From Frateuria_A yonginensis (lineage in GTDB: Bacteria > Pseudomonadota > Gammaproteobacteria > Xanthomonadales > Rhodanobacteraceae), in contig NZ_JBBBNY010000002.1 in the NCBI RefSeq assembly GCF_037137055.1, positions 186,001 to 250,000 of the forward strand: DNA of 64,000 bases. The letters are read 5' to 3'. Below, piece after piece: positions 17,153 through 26,562 of this stretch; within the stretch, counting starts at the first letter, position 1, and every line of letters begins with the position of its first letter. Both the position numbers and the translations under genes were made by a program. A model generated the notes under the pieces. The model was not told the DNA's origin, made no database searches, and saw only the letters and a program-made list of their open reading frames with translations.

Positions 17153-17893
17153 ATGGATCGTTCGCTCTACGTCGCCATGACCGGCGCCACGCAGATGATG
17201 CGGGCGCAGACCGAAGTGGCGCACAACCTGGCCAACGCCGACACGGTCGGCTTCAAGGCGCAGATGTCGGCCTTCCAGGCGCTGCCGGTGCAGGGCCCGG
17301 GCCTGCCCACGCGGATCAACGGCGTGGCGCAGGGCGAGGGTGTGAACCTGGCCGCGGGAAGCGAAATCCAGACCGGCCGCGAGCTCGACGTCGCGGTGCA
17401 GGGCGAGGGCTGGATCGCGGTACAGGCCGCCGACGGCAGCGAGGCCTACACGCGCGCCGGCAACCTGCAGCTGACGCCCGACGGCCTGCTCACCGACGCG
17501 CGCGGCAACCTGGTGCTCGGCGACGGCGGCCCGATCAGCCTGCCGCCGGCGACCCAGGTCAGCATCGGCAACGACGGCACCGTCTCGGTGGTGCCGACCG
17601 GGCAGGGCCCGGAAACCATCGCCTCGGTGGGCCGCATCAAGCTGGTCAACCCGCCGGCCAACCAGCTCGCGCTGGGCAGCGACGGCCTGATGCACCTGGC
17701 CGGTGGCGGCACCACGCCGGCCGATGCCGCGGTCGGGCTCAAATCCGGCGTGCTGGAGTCCAGCAACGTCAGTCCCTCGCAGACCCTGGTGCAGATGATC
17801 GAGCTCTCGCGCCAGTACGAACTGCAGGTCAAGGCGATCAAGAACGCCGACGACAACGCGCAGGCGGCCACCCGGCTGCTCCAACTCACCTGA
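17153..17893 (+). CDS. flgF: Proximal rod protein FlgF
   Basis: 246 residues starting MDRSLYVAMTGATQMMRAQ, with the axial motif HNLANADTVGFKAQMSAFQ and the C-terminal helix LVQMIELSRQYELQVKAI. Smaller than FlgG and with the FlgF-type MDRSLYVAM start, which separates the two paralogues. Confidence 0.96.
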   Translation: MDRSLYVAMTGATQMMRAQTEVAHNLANADTVGFKAQMSAFQALPVQGPGLPTRINGVAQGEGVNLAAGSEIQTGRELDVAVQGEGWIAVQAADGSEAYTRAGNLQLTPDGLLTDARGNLVLGDGGPISLPPATQVSIGNDGTVSVVPTGQGPETIASVGRIKLVNPPANQLALGSDGLMHLAGGGTTPADAAVGLKSGVLESSNVSPSQTLVQMIELSRQYELQVKAIKNADDNAQAATRLLQLT

Positions 17894-17907
17894 TATCGGA
17901 GTAACCC

Positions 17908-18693
17908 ATGTTCTCTTCCCTGTGGGTCGCCAAGACCGGCCTCGATGCGCAGCAGACGCGCATGGACGTGGTCTCGCACAACCTCGCCAACGCCAACACC
18001 ACCGGCTTCAAGAGCTCGCGCGCCTCGTTCCAGGATCTGGTCTATCAGAACCTGCGCCAGCCCGGCGGGCAGACCACCGAGCAGACCAGCGCGCCGTCGG
18101 GCCTGATGCTGGGCACCGGCGTGCGCGTGGTCGGCAACGAGAAGCTGTTCACCCAGGGCAACATCGAGCAGACCGGCAACTCGCTGGATCTGGCCATCCA
18201 GGGCCGCGGCTTCCTGCAGGTGACCATGCCCGACGGCACCATCGCCTACACCCGCGATGGCTCGCTGCACATGGACCAGAACGGCCAGATCGTCACCGCC
18301 AACGGGTATGCCATCGACCCGGCGATCACCATTCCCGCCAACGCGCAGTCGATCACCATCGGCAGCGACGGCACCGTCAGCATCACGCTGCCGGGCCAGG
18401 CCGCGCCGCAGCAGGTGGGCACCGTGCAGCTGGCCGATTTCATCAACCCGGCCGGGCTGCAGCCCAACGGCGACAACCTGTACCTGGAGACCGCCTCCAG
18501 CGGCTCGCCGCAGATCGGCCAGCCGGGCCTGAACGGCCTGGGCACGCTGGCGCAGGGCGCGCTGGAGTCCTCCAACGTCAACGTGGTCGAGCAGATGGTC
18601 GACATGATCGAGACGCAGCGGACCTACGAGATGAATTCGAAGGCGATCTCGGCGGCCGACCAGATGCTGCAATTCCTCACCAACAAGACCTGA
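17908..18693 (+). CDS. flgG: Distal rod protein FlgG
   Basis: 261 residues, exactly the normal length of the distal rod subunit (E. coli 260). The start MFSSLWVAKTGLDAQQTRMD, the axial motif SHNLANANTTGFKSSRA and the C-terminal VEQMVDMIETQRTYEMNSKA are all standard. A TCGGAGTAA ribosome-binding site precedes it. Confidence 0.98.
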   Translation: MFSSLWVAKTGLDAQQTRMDVVSHNLANANTTGFKSSRASFQDLVYQNLRQPGGQTTEQTSAPSGLMLGTGVRVVGNEKLFTQGNIEQTGNSLDLAIQGRGFLQVTMPDGTIAYTRDGSLHMDQNGQIVTANGYAIDPAITIPANAQSITIGSDGTVSITLPGQAAPQQVGTVQLADFINPAGLQPNGDNLYLETASSGSPQIGQPGLNGLGTLAQGALESSNVNVVEQMVDMIETQRTYEMNSKAISAADQMLQFLTNKT

Positions 18694-18697
18694 TCCC

Positions 18698-19375
18698 ATG
18701 CACGCCGCTTTCCGCCTTTTCGCCGCCGCCGCGTTGCTCGCGCTGGCCGGCTGCGCCGTGCAGCCCAGCCGCGACGACGCCGATTGGGCGCCGACCCTGC
18801 CGGCGCAGCCGGACGTCGCCGCGGCGCCGGCCGACGGCGCGATCTACCACGAAGCGCAGGGCATGGAGCTGTTCGCCGATCCGCGCGCGCACCGTGCCGG
18901 CGACATCCTCACCATCGTGCTGGTGGAGAGCACCCAGGCCAGCAAGAAGGCCAGCACCAGCACCAGCAAGAAGGACAAGGCCGACCTGGCCGCGCCGACG
19001 ATCCTGGGCAAGGGGCTCACGATCAACGGCAATCCGCTCAGCGCGGGCCTCGACGGCGAGCGCACGTTCGACGGCAACGGCTCGTCCAGCCAGTCGAACC
19101 AGCTCACCGGCCAGATCACCGTGACGGTCGCGCAGCGGCTGTCCAACGGCAACCTGATCGTGCGCGGCGAGAAGTGGCTGACCATCAACCAGGGCCAGGA
19201 GCTGGTGCGCATCGCCGGCATCGTGCGCCCGCAGGACATCGGCCCGGACAACACCGTGCCTTCCACCCGGGTGGCCGATGCGCGGATCAGCTACACCGGC
19301 CGCGGCACGCTGGCCGACGCCAACACGCGCGGCTGGCTGTCGCGCTTCTTCAATTCCAAGTGGATGCCGTTCTGA
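18698..19375 (+). CDS. flgH: L-ring lipoprotein FlgH
   Basis: 225-residue outer-membrane lipoprotein forming the L ring. The signal peptide ends in a lipobox (LALAGC, Cys at about residue 19). The conserved core includes FADPRAHRAGDILTIVLVE, then VTVAQRLSNGNLIVRGEKW and IVRPQDI. Its stop overlaps the start assigned to flgI by one base (TGATG). Confidence 0.96.
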   Translation: MHAAFRLFAAAALLALAGCAVQPSRDDADWAPTLPAQPDVAAAPADGAIYHEAQGMELFADPRAHRAGDILTIVLVESTQASKKASTSTSKKDKADLAAPTILGKGLTINGNPLSAGLDGERTFDGNGSSSQSNQLTGQITVTVAQRLSNGNLIVRGEKWLTINQGQELVRIAGIVRPQDIGPDNTVPSTRVADARISYTGRGTLADANTRGWLSRFFNSKWMPF

Positions 19376-20637
19376 TGAAGCCGCAGCCTCCCGTGTCCCC
19401 CGAGCCGTCGGACGAGCTCCCGGAGGCGCCGCCGCCAGCGGCGGCCGATGCCGGTGCCGCCGAGCCCTACGACCACCGGCGGGTCGAGGAGACGCGCCGC
19501 GCGATGCTGCGGCGCGCGCTGCAACGCTGGCGCAGTTTCGGCGTGCACGTGGTGGCCGTGCTGGTGGCGATGCTCGCCTGCATGCCGGTACACGCCGACA
19601 AGATCCGCGACCTGGCCTCGGTCGGTGGCGTGCGTTCCAACCAGCTGATCGGCTACGGCCTGGTGGTGGGCCTGGATGGGTCCGGCGACCAGACCACCCA
19701 GGCGCCGTTCACCACGCAGAGCCTGGAGAACATGCTCCAGCAGTTCGGCATCACCGTGCCGCCGAACGCGCGCCCGCAGCTGAAGAACGCCGCGGCGGTG
19801 ACCATCACCGCCGAGCTGCCGCCCTTCGCCAAGCCCGGCCAGACCATCGACGTCACCGTCGCCTCGATCGGCAACGCCAAGAGCCTGCGCGGCGGCGAGC
19901 TGCTGATGTCGCCGCTGCGCGGCGCCGACGGCAATGTCTACGCCATCGCCCAGGGCAGCGTCGTGGTGGGCGGCGTCAGCGCGCAGGGCAAGAGCGGCTC
20001 CAGCGTGCAGGTGAACATCTCCGCCAGCGGGCGCATCCCCAACGGCGCCTCGGTCGAGCGCAGCGTGCCCTCCTCGTTCGCCAGCGGCGGCGACCTGATG
20101 CTCAACCTCAACACGCCCGACTTCACCACCGCCGCGCGCATCGCGCAGGCGATCAACGCGGCCTACGGGCAGGGCACGGCGCAGCCGGTCGACGGCGGCA
20201 CGGTGAGCGTGCGCGGTCCGCAGGACCCGGCGCAGAAGGTGGCCTGGCTGGGCATGATCCAGAACCTCGACGTCACCCCGGGCGACGCGCCCGCGCGCGT
20301 GGTGGTCAACTCGCGCACCGGCACCGTGGTGATCGGCTCGGACGTGAAGGTCGGCGCCGCCGCCGTGGCGCACGGCGCGATCCAGGTGACCATCAGCGAG
20401 CAGCCGCTGGTCAGCCAGCCGCAACCGTTCTCGCGTGGCCAGACCGCCGTGGTGCCCAGTTCCGACGTGCAGATCAGCGAGGGCGGCGCGCACATGTTCA
20501 AGTTCGGCCCCGGCGTGAGCCTGGACGCCATCGTGCGCGCGGTGAACCAGGTCGGCGCTTCGCCCAGCGACCTGATCTCGATCCTGCAGGCGCTGAAGCA
20601 GGCTGGCGCGCTTCATGCAGACCTGGTGGTGATCTGA
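19375..20637 (+). CDS. flgI: P-ring protein FlgI (with N-terminal extension)
   Basis: P-ring subunit assembled in the periplasm with FlgA. From the ATG coupled to flgH (19375) the product is 420 residues. The family core starts only at ADKIRDLASVGGVRSNQLIG, near residue 75, and the signal-peptide hydrophobic stretch VHVVAVLVAMLACMPVHA is at about residues 57-74. The first 43 residues are Pro/Ala/Glu-rich and unlike the family. An in-frame ATG at 19504 (MLRRALQRWRSFG) would give a normal 377-residue precursor. The longer form keeps the TGATG coupling; the shorter has the more usual signal peptide. The mature protein is certain, the start is not. Confidence 0.93.
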   Translation: MKPQPPVSPEPSDELPEAPPPAAADAGAAEPYDHRRVEETRRAMLRRALQRWRSFGVHVVAVLVAMLACMPVHADKIRDLASVGGVRSNQLIGYGLVVGLDGSGDQTTQAPFTTQSLENMLQQFGITVPPNARPQLKNAAAVTITAELPPFAKPGQTIDVTVASIGNAKSLRGGELLMSPLRGADGNVYAIAQGSVVVGGVSAQGKSGSSVQVNISASGRIPNGASVERSVPSSFASGGDLMLNLNTPDFTTAARIAQAINAAYGQGTAQPVDGGTVSVRGPQDPAQKVAWLGMIQNLDVTPGDAPARVVVNSRTGTVVIGSDVKVGAAAVAHGAIQVTISEQPLVSQPQPFSRGQTAVVPSSDVQISEGGAHMFKFGPGVSLDAIVRAVNQVGASPSDLISILQALKQAGALHADLVVI

Positions 20638-20653
20638 CCGCCGCGACGGAAAC

Positions 20654-21748
20654 ATGACGCCCGCCAACGCCAACCTGCCCGCGCTCGATACCTGGACCGA
20701 CCTCACCGGTTTCGCCCAGCTGCGCGCGCAGGCGCAGGACGACGGCAAGGCGGCCCTGCCCAAGGTCGCCCGCCAGTTCGAGGCGATCTTTACCCAGATG
20801 ATGCTCAAGTCGATGCGCGAGGCGAACGCCAGCCTGGGCGACGACGCCATGGGCGACAGCGAACAGGGCAAGGCCTACCGCGACCTGTTCGACCAGCAGC
20901 TCTCGCTGTCGCTGTCGCAGGGCAACAACGGCCTGGGGATCGCGCGCCTGCTGGTACGCCAGCTCGGCGGCAAGCCGGCTGGCACCGAGGCCCCGTCGGC
21001 CACCGGCGACAAGGCGGTGCTCGCCGGCGTCGCAGCCGGTGCGCTGCCGGGCGCCGCGGCCGGGCTGTTCGGGCCGCTGGCCGCCAGTGCGCAGGCCGGC
21101 ACGCGTGCCTTGCTGCAGCTCGGCCAGAGCGAGGGCGGGGCGAGCGACGGCCAGCTGCCGCGCACCGCCGACGCCGCCGCGGCGAAAGGCTGGCGCGACA
21201 CGCTGGGCGAGCTGGCGCAAGGGGCCGCGAGCGTGGCCAGCAGGTTCATCCCCGGCGACCCGGTCGGCTTCGTGCGCGCGATGGCGCCGCATGCCCAGGC
21301 CGCGGCGGCGAAGCTGGGCGTTTCGGTGCGCGCGCTGCTGGCGCAGGCCGCGCTGGAAACCGGCTGGGGCAGGCATCTGCCGCAGCGGCACGACGGCTCG
21401 AGCAGCTTCAACCTGTTCGGCATCAAGGCGGGGCAGAGCTGGGACGGCGACAAGGTCAGCGTGCCCACGCTGGAGTACGAGGACGGCGTGGCGGTGCGCC
21501 GGCGCGACACGTTCCGCGCCTACGGCAGTCCGGCCGAGGCATTCGCCGACTACGCCCGCCTGCTCGCCGACAACCCGCGCTACGCGCGCGCCCTAGGGCA
21601 GGGCGAGAACGTGGCCGGCTTCGCCCATGCGCTGAGCCGTGGCGGCTACGCCACCGACCCCGGCTATGCCGCCAAGCTCACCGCCATCGCCGACAGCCCG
21701 CAGATGCGTGAGGCGCTGGCGGCGCTCGGCGAAGGAGCACTCAAGTGA
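20654..21748 (+). CDS. flgJ: Rod cap and peptidoglycan hydrolase FlgJ
   Basis: 364-residue two-domain protein. The N-terminal rod-cap domain (about residues 35-100) contains ARQFEAIFTQMMLKSMREA. A long Ala/Gly linker (about 115-200) joins it to a C-terminal glucosaminidase domain (about 210-360) with QAALETGWGRHLP holding the catalytic Glu and SFNLFGIKAG. The enzyme opens the cell wall for the rod. The fused, beta/gammaproteobacterial form is complete here. Confidence 0.96.
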   Translation: MTPANANLPALDTWTDLTGFAQLRAQAQDDGKAALPKVARQFEAIFTQMMLKSMREANASLGDDAMGDSEQGKAYRDLFDQQLSLSLSQGNNGLGIARLLVRQLGGKPAGTEAPSATGDKAVLAGVAAGALPGAAAGLFGPLAASAQAGTRALLQLGQSEGGASDGQLPRTADAAAAKGWRDTLGELAQGAASVASRFIPGDPVGFVRAMAPHAQAAAAKLGVSVRALLAQAALETGWGRHLPQRHDGSSSFNLFGIKAGQSWDGDKVSVPTLEYEDGVAVRRRDTFRAYGSPAEAFADYARLLADNPRYARALGQGENVAGFAHALSRGGYATDPGYAAKLTAIADSPQMREALAALGEGALK

Positions 21749-21871
21749 TCCGTCGTGCGGCCGTCACACCGGGGATGACGCACGCCCCGACCCCGCCCCG
21801 TTCCGGAACCCTCCCGCCCGGCAAGGCCGATGGCGAACGGGCCGGTCGCGCCCAGCGTTCGAGGAACCCCC

Positions 21872-23743
21872 ATGGCTGACCTGCTTTCCACCGGCGTCTC
21901 CGGCCTGCTTGCTGCGCAACTGGGCCTGAGTACCACCGGGCACAACGTGTCCAACGTCAATACCGACGGCTACAGTCGCCAGCAGGTGAGCTTCGCCGCG
22001 CGGGCACCGCAGCCGCAGGGGCGCTACTACGTCGGCACCGGCGTGGACACCGTCGCGGTGCAGCGTGCGTACAGCCAGCATCTCAGCGCGGCGCTGTGGT
22101 CGGCCGCGTCCGCGCAGGGGCGCGCCAACGCCTACCAGGCGCTGACCGACCAGCTCAACAACCAGCTCTCCGGCAGCAGCAACCTGCAAAGCTCGCTGGA
22201 CACCTTCTTCGGTGCCGTGCAGGACGTCGCCAACGCGCCGGGCGACGCCTCCGCGCGCGGCGTGCTGCTGGCTCGCGCCGGCGCGCTCGCCAGCACCTTC
22301 CGTGCGCTGTCCGGCCAGTTCGACAGCCTAGGCGGGCAGGTGCAGCGCCAGCTCACCGACACGGTCGACTCGATCAACAGCGACAGCGCGGCGATCGCCA
22401 AGCTCAACGAGCGCATCCGCGGCTCGACCGGGGCCCAGCCTTCCGATCTGCTCGACCAGCGCGACGCGCTGATCAAGAAGCTGGCGGGCGAGGTGGGCAT
22501 CAGCGTGGTGGCGCAGAACGACGGCACGCTCAGCGTGTTCGTCGGCAACGGCCAGGCGCTGGTCACCGGCACCCAGTCGCACCCGCTGGCCACGGCGCAG
22601 AACGCCTACGACGCCACCCGCCTGGAAGTGATCGGCAAGGACGACGGCACCGTGCTGAGCGGTCGCATCGGCGGCGGCACGCTGGGCGCGCTGCTGGACT
22701 TCCGCAGCAACGTGCTCGATCCGGCGCAGAACCAGCTCGGCCGCGCCGCGCTGGCGCTGGCCGACGCGTTCAACGCGCAGCACGCGCAGGGCGTGGACCT
22801 GAACGGCCGGCTCGGCGGGGATTTCTTCGCCGTCGCCGGCCCGGCGGTGCAGGCGTCCAGCGCCAATACCGGCAGCGCCACGGTGTCCGCCGGCGTCGTC
22901 GACGTCGGCGCCCTGGGCGACCAGGACTACCTGCTCGCCTACGACGGCAGCGCCTGGAGCCTGCGCGACACCAGCGGCGCCGCGGTGCCGATGGGCGGCA
23001 GCGGCACCGCCGCCGACCCCTTCATCGCCGGCGGCCTGAGCTTCGTGGTGGCCGGCGGTGCGGCCGCCGCGGGCGACAGCTTCCGCATCCAGCCGACCCG
23101 CAATGCCGCCAGCGGCATCGGCGTGGCCATCACCGACCCGAGCCGCATCGCCGCGGCGGCCCCGCTGACCGGTAGCGCCGCCGGCGGCAACACCGGCACC
23201 GCCGGCGTCGGGGCGCTGACCGTGGCCGACGGCGGCGACCCCGACCTGTTCACCGCCTCCTCCATCGTGTTCTCGTCGACCACCAGCTACAGCATCGACG
23301 GCGGCCCGGCGCAGACCTTCACGCCCGGCACCCCGATCGTGCACAACGGCTGGAGCCTGACCCTGGACGGCGCGCCTGCCGCCGGCGACGGCTTCACCGT
23401 GCAGGCCAACGCCGACGCGCGCGGCGACAACGCCAATGCGCTCAAGCTCGGCGCGGTCGCCGAACTTGGCGTGCTCGACGGCGGCGCCACCAGCGTCGGC
23501 CGCGCCTACGGCCAACTGGTGGGGCAGGTCGGCACGGCGGGCGCGCTGGCCGACGACGACGCCAAGACCCAGACCGCGGTGTTCAACCAGGCGATGACGG
23601 CGCAGCAGAGCGTCGCCGGCGTCAACATCGACGAAGAGGCGGCCAACCTGGTGCGCTTCCAGCAGGCATACCAGGCGTCGGCGCAGGTGATCAGCGCCGC
23701 CAACACCGTGTTCAACGCGCTGCTCGGCGCGTTCAAGGGCTGA
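21872..23743 (+). CDS. flgK: Hook-filament junction protein FlgK (HAP1)
   Basis: 623 residues starting MADLLSTGVSGLLAAQLGLS with the axial motif GHNVSNVNTDGYSRQQVSF and the FlgK segment DLLDQRDALIKKLAGEVGI. The C terminus VNIDEEAANLVRFQQAYQAS is standard. The centre is Ala/Gly-rich and longer than in E. coli (547 residues), and includes FSSTTSYSIDGGPAQTFTPG and a similar GD-GF segment also seen in FlgL. The 123-base gap after flgJ holds a -10-like GCCGATGG but no FliA -35 element. Confidence 0.95.
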   Translation: MADLLSTGVSGLLAAQLGLSTTGHNVSNVNTDGYSRQQVSFAARAPQPQGRYYVGTGVDTVAVQRAYSQHLSAALWSAASAQGRANAYQALTDQLNNQLSGSSNLQSSLDTFFGAVQDVANAPGDASARGVLLARAGALASTFRALSGQFDSLGGQVQRQLTDTVDSINSDSAAIAKLNERIRGSTGAQPSDLLDQRDALIKKLAGEVGISVVAQNDGTLSVFVGNGQALVTGTQSHPLATAQNAYDATRLEVIGKDDGTVLSGRIGGGTLGALLDFRSNVLDPAQNQLGRAALALADAFNAQHAQGVDLNGRLGGDFFAVAGPAVQASSANTGSATVSAGVVDVGALGDQDYLLAYDGSAWSLRDTSGAAVPMGGSGTAADPFIAGGLSFVVAGGAAAAGDSFRIQPTRNAASGIGVAITDPSRIAAAAPLTGSAAGGNTGTAGVGALTVADGGDPDLFTASSIVFSSTTSYSIDGGPAQTFTPGTPIVHNGWSLTLDGAPAAGDGFTVQANADARGDNANALKLGAVAELGVLDGGATSVGRAYGQLVGQVGTAGALADDDAKTQTAVFNQAMTAQQSVAGVNIDEEAANLVRFQQAYQASAQVISAANTVFNALLGAFKG

Positions 23744-23754
23744 GGGCCGCGGCG

Positions 23755-24948
23755 ATGAGAGTTTCCACCAGCTGGATGCAGCAGCAGTCGGTCAACACGA
23801 TGATGGACCGGCAGGCCGACCTGTCGGACATCCAGACCCAGATGGGCACCGGCAAGCGCATCAACCAGCCGTCCGACGATCCGGTCGGTGCGGCGCGCGC
23901 GCTGGAGCTGACCCACCTGGATGCAGACGCCACGCAGTACCAGCGCAACATCGCCTCGGCCAACGCGCGGCTGGGGCTGGAGGACCAGATCCTCGGCTCG
24001 GCCGGCGACGTGCTCGGGCGCGTGCGCACCCTGCTGCTGCAGGGCATGAACGCATCGCAGACGGACGAATCGCGCAGCGACATCGCGGCGGAAATCGTCC
24101 AGTTGCGCGGCCAGCTGCTAGGCATGGCGAACAGCCGGGATGCCCAGGGCGACTACATCTTCGCCGGCAACCGCACCGGCACGCAGCCGTTCGTGTCGCA
24201 GGCCGGTGGCGTGAGCTATCTCGGCGACGCGGGCCAGCGCATGGTGGCGGCGGGGCCCGGACTGCAGGTGGCCACCGGCGACCCCGGCAGCGCCGTGTTC
24301 ATGGACATCCCCACCGGCAACGGCAGCTTCGCGGTGAGCGCGGCCGCCGCCAACGCGGGCAGCGCGGTGGCCGGCGCGACCAGCGTGACCGACACCGGCG
24401 CATGGGATGGCGGCAGCTACCAGATCACCTTCACCGCGGCGGATGCCTACGAGGTACGCGACGGCAACGGCACGCTCGTCGGCGGCGGCAGCTATGACAC
24501 GGAGAAGGGCGGCACGGTCGCCTTCCGCGGTGTGCAGGTCGCCTTTTCCGGCGCGCCGGCCGCGGGCGACCGCTTCGCCGTCGTGCCGTCCCCGAAGCAG
24601 AGCGTGTTCGACACGCTGGACGGGATCATCGCCACGCTGCGCCAGCCCGACGGCGGCGGCGCGGACATGCAGAACGCGCTCAACGGCCAGCTCGCCAACC
24701 TGGACCAGGCGGTCGGTTCGCTCACCCGCGCGCGGGCGGCGGTCGGCGCGCGCATGAATGCGCTGGACCAGCAGGGCTCGCTGAACGACGACCTGACCCT
24801 GCAGTACAAGACCGCGCTCTCCAACGTGCAGGACCTGGACTACTACGACGCGGTCAGCCGCCTGAGCCTGCAGAGTTCCGCCCTGCAGGCGGCCCAGCAG
24901 ACCTACAGCAAACTGCAGACGATGTCCCTTTTCGATTATTTGCGTTGA
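23755..24948 (+). CDS. flgL: Hook-filament junction protein FlgL (HAP3)
   Basis: 397 residues starting MRVSTSWMQQQSVNTMMDRQ, with flagellin-like N- and C-terminal coiled regions (GKRINQPSDDPVGAARALEL; SLNDDLTLQYKTALSNVQDL). It joins the hook to the filament and is a FlgN client. It lies twelve bases after flgK, at the end of the flg operon; the FliA promoter of fliC begins seven bases after its stop. Confidence 0.95.
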   Translation: MRVSTSWMQQQSVNTMMDRQADLSDIQTQMGTGKRINQPSDDPVGAARALELTHLDADATQYQRNIASANARLGLEDQILGSAGDVLGRVRTLLLQGMNASQTDESRSDIAAEIVQLRGQLLGMANSRDAQGDYIFAGNRTGTQPFVSQAGGVSYLGDAGQRMVAAGPGLQVATGDPGSAVFMDIPTGNGSFAVSAAAANAGSAVAGATSVTDTGAWDGGSYQITFTAADAYEVRDGNGTLVGGGSYDTEKGGTVAFRGVQVAFSGAPAAGDRFAVVPSPKQSVFDTLDGIIATLRQPDGGGADMQNALNGQLANLDQAVGSLTRARAAVGARMNALDQQGSLNDDLTLQYKTALSNVQDLDYYDAVSRLSLQSSALQAAQQTYSKLQTMSLFDYLR

Positions 24949-24954
24949 CAGCGC

Positions 24955-24981
24955 TCAAGCTTTCGTGCCTGGGGTCGAAAA
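24955..24981 (+). promoter_or_regulatory. FliA promoter for fliC
   Basis: -35 TCAAGCTT (24955-24962), 11-base spacer, -10 GTCGAAAA (24974-24981), 89 bases before the flagellin start, leaving an untranslated leader of about 80 bases. Confidence 0.78.
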
Positions 24982-25070
24982 AGTGTCCTGAGGCGGCGGT
25001 GTTCCTACCGGCATCCCGCTGACAACCACCGCCGACCAACGGCACCACGACCCGATACGGAGATACTCCC

Positions 25071-26501
25071 ATGGTCATGAGCGTTCTCACCAACATCAGC
25101 TCGCTGAATGCCCAGAACAACCTGGCGAAGTCGCAGAGCAAGCTGTCCACCGCGATCGCGCGCCTGTCCTCCGGCATGCGCATCAACAGCGCCAAGGACG
25201 ACGCCGCGGGCCTGGCCATCGCCACCCGCTTCACCACGCAGATCAACGGCCTGAACCAGGCCGTGCGCAACGCCAACGACGGCATCTCGCTGGCGCAGAC
25301 CACCGAGTCGGCGCTGGACGAGGTCACCAACAACCTGCAGCGCATCCGCGAGCTGGCCGTGCAGTCGGCCAACGCGACCAACTCCGACAGCGATCGCGCC
25401 GCGCTCGACGCCGAAGTGCAGCAGCGTCTGGCGGAAGTGACCCGCATCTCGCAGCAGACCACCTTCAACGGCCGCCACGTGCTCGACGGCTCCTTCGGCC
25501 AGGCCGCCTTCCAGGTGGGTGCCAACGTCGGCGAGACGATCTCGATCGACCTGACCAAGGGCACCCGCGCGTCGGACATCGGCTCGATCGCCACGGCGGC
25601 GAGCGACGTCAGCGCCGCCTTCGTGAGCGGTGCTGCCGCGGCCACCTCCTCGGTCGCCACCGCCAGCAACGGCACCGGCTTCGACTTCTCGACCACGAGC
25701 AAGTCGTTCACCATCGACGGCAACGCCGTCAACCTGAACGCGAACTACACCGACCAGACCGGCCTGGTCTCGGCAGTGCAGTCCCAGTTGGATACCGCCG
25801 CCGGCTCCGGCGTCTACACCGTGGCCGCCAGCGGTGCCGACGGCTTCACGATCACCACCACGGCGACCGGCGCGGCCAGCGCGATCACCGTCGGCGGCAC
25901 CGACGCGGCCTTCATCACCAGCAACACGGCCGGCACCGACGCCGTCGCCGGTACCCCGTCCGACCTGACGCTGGGCGCCGGCGCGTTCAGCATCAACGGC
26001 ACCGCGATCACCGGTACCTTCTCCGACGCCAAGTCGCTGGTCGACGCGATCAACAGCAAGGGCATCTCCGGCGTGTCGGCCTACCTGGACGACAGCGGCA
26101 AGCTGAAGATCGACTCGCAGGACGACCTGGTGCTGGCCGGCAGCAACACCACGATGGGCTTCACCATGGGCACCACCACCGCCTCCGGCTCGCTCAGCGG
26201 CGTGGACGTCAAGACCGTGGCCGGCGCCAACGACGTGATCAACCGCATCGACTCGGCGCTGTCCTCGATCAGCTCGATCCGCAGCGACCTCGGCGCGGTG
26301 CAGAACCGCTTCGACTCGACCATCGCCAACCTGCAGACGATCTCGCAGAACCTGGACTCCTCGCGCAGCCAGATCCAGGACGCGGACTTCGCGGCCGAGA
26401 CGGCCAACATGTCCAGCGCGAACATCCTGCAGCAGGCCGGCGTGTCGGTGCTGGCGCAGGCCAACTCCACCACCCAGAGCGTGCTCAAGCTGCTGCAGTA
26501 A
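25071..26501 (+). CDS. fliC: Flagellin FliC
   Basis: 476-residue filament subunit, the only flagellin gene in the window. Conserved ends are NISSLNAQNNLAKSQSKLS plus SSGMRINSAKDDAAGLAIA at the N terminus and FDSTIANLQTISQNLDSSRS plus ADFAAETANMSS at the C terminus, ending SVLKLLQ. The centre (about residues 180-370) is Thr/Ala/Gly-rich and variable, the part exposed on the filament surface. Starts are possible at 25071 or two codons later (MSVLTNIS). Transcribed from its own FliA promoter and followed by a strong hairpin. Confidence 0.97.
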   Translation: MVMSVLTNISSLNAQNNLAKSQSKLSTAIARLSSGMRINSAKDDAAGLAIATRFTTQINGLNQAVRNANDGISLAQTTESALDEVTNNLQRIRELAVQSANATNSDSDRAALDAEVQQRLAEVTRISQQTTFNGRHVLDGSFGQAAFQVGANVGETISIDLTKGTRASDIGSIATAASDVSAAFVSGAAAATSSVATASNGTGFDFSTTSKSFTIDGNAVNLNANYTDQTGLVSAVQSQLDTAAGSGVYTVAASGADGFTITTTATGAASAITVGGTDAAFITSNTAGTDAVAGTPSDLTLGAGAFSINGTAITGTFSDAKSLVDAINSKGISGVSAYLDDSGKLKIDSQDDLVLAGSNTTMGFTMGTTTASGSLSGVDVKTVAGANDVINRIDSALSSISSIRSDLGAVQNRFDSTIANLQTISQNLDSSRSQIQDADFAAETANMSSANILQQAGVSVLAQANSTTQSVLKLLQ

Positions 26502-26515
26502 CGGCGGCGAACACC

Positions 26516-26541
26516 GGGCGGCCGCGGCGACGCGGCCGCCC
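26516..26541 (+). terminator. Strong hairpin between fliC and fliD
   Basis: Perfect 11-bp stem: GGGCGGCCGCG (26516-26526) and CGCGGCCGCCC (26531-26541) around a GCGA tetraloop, followed by TTCACTT. With a weak T tract it probably lets part of the transcription through to fliD, giving much more flagellin than cap protein. Confidence 0.7.
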
Positions 26542-26562
26542 TTCACTTGAGGATTTCCGACC

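Noticed and set aside
21749..21871. Possible FliA promoter for flgK (GCCGATGG near 21826)
   Set aside because: The eight bases 11 positions upstream (AACCCTCC) do not resemble TCAAG/TAAAG.
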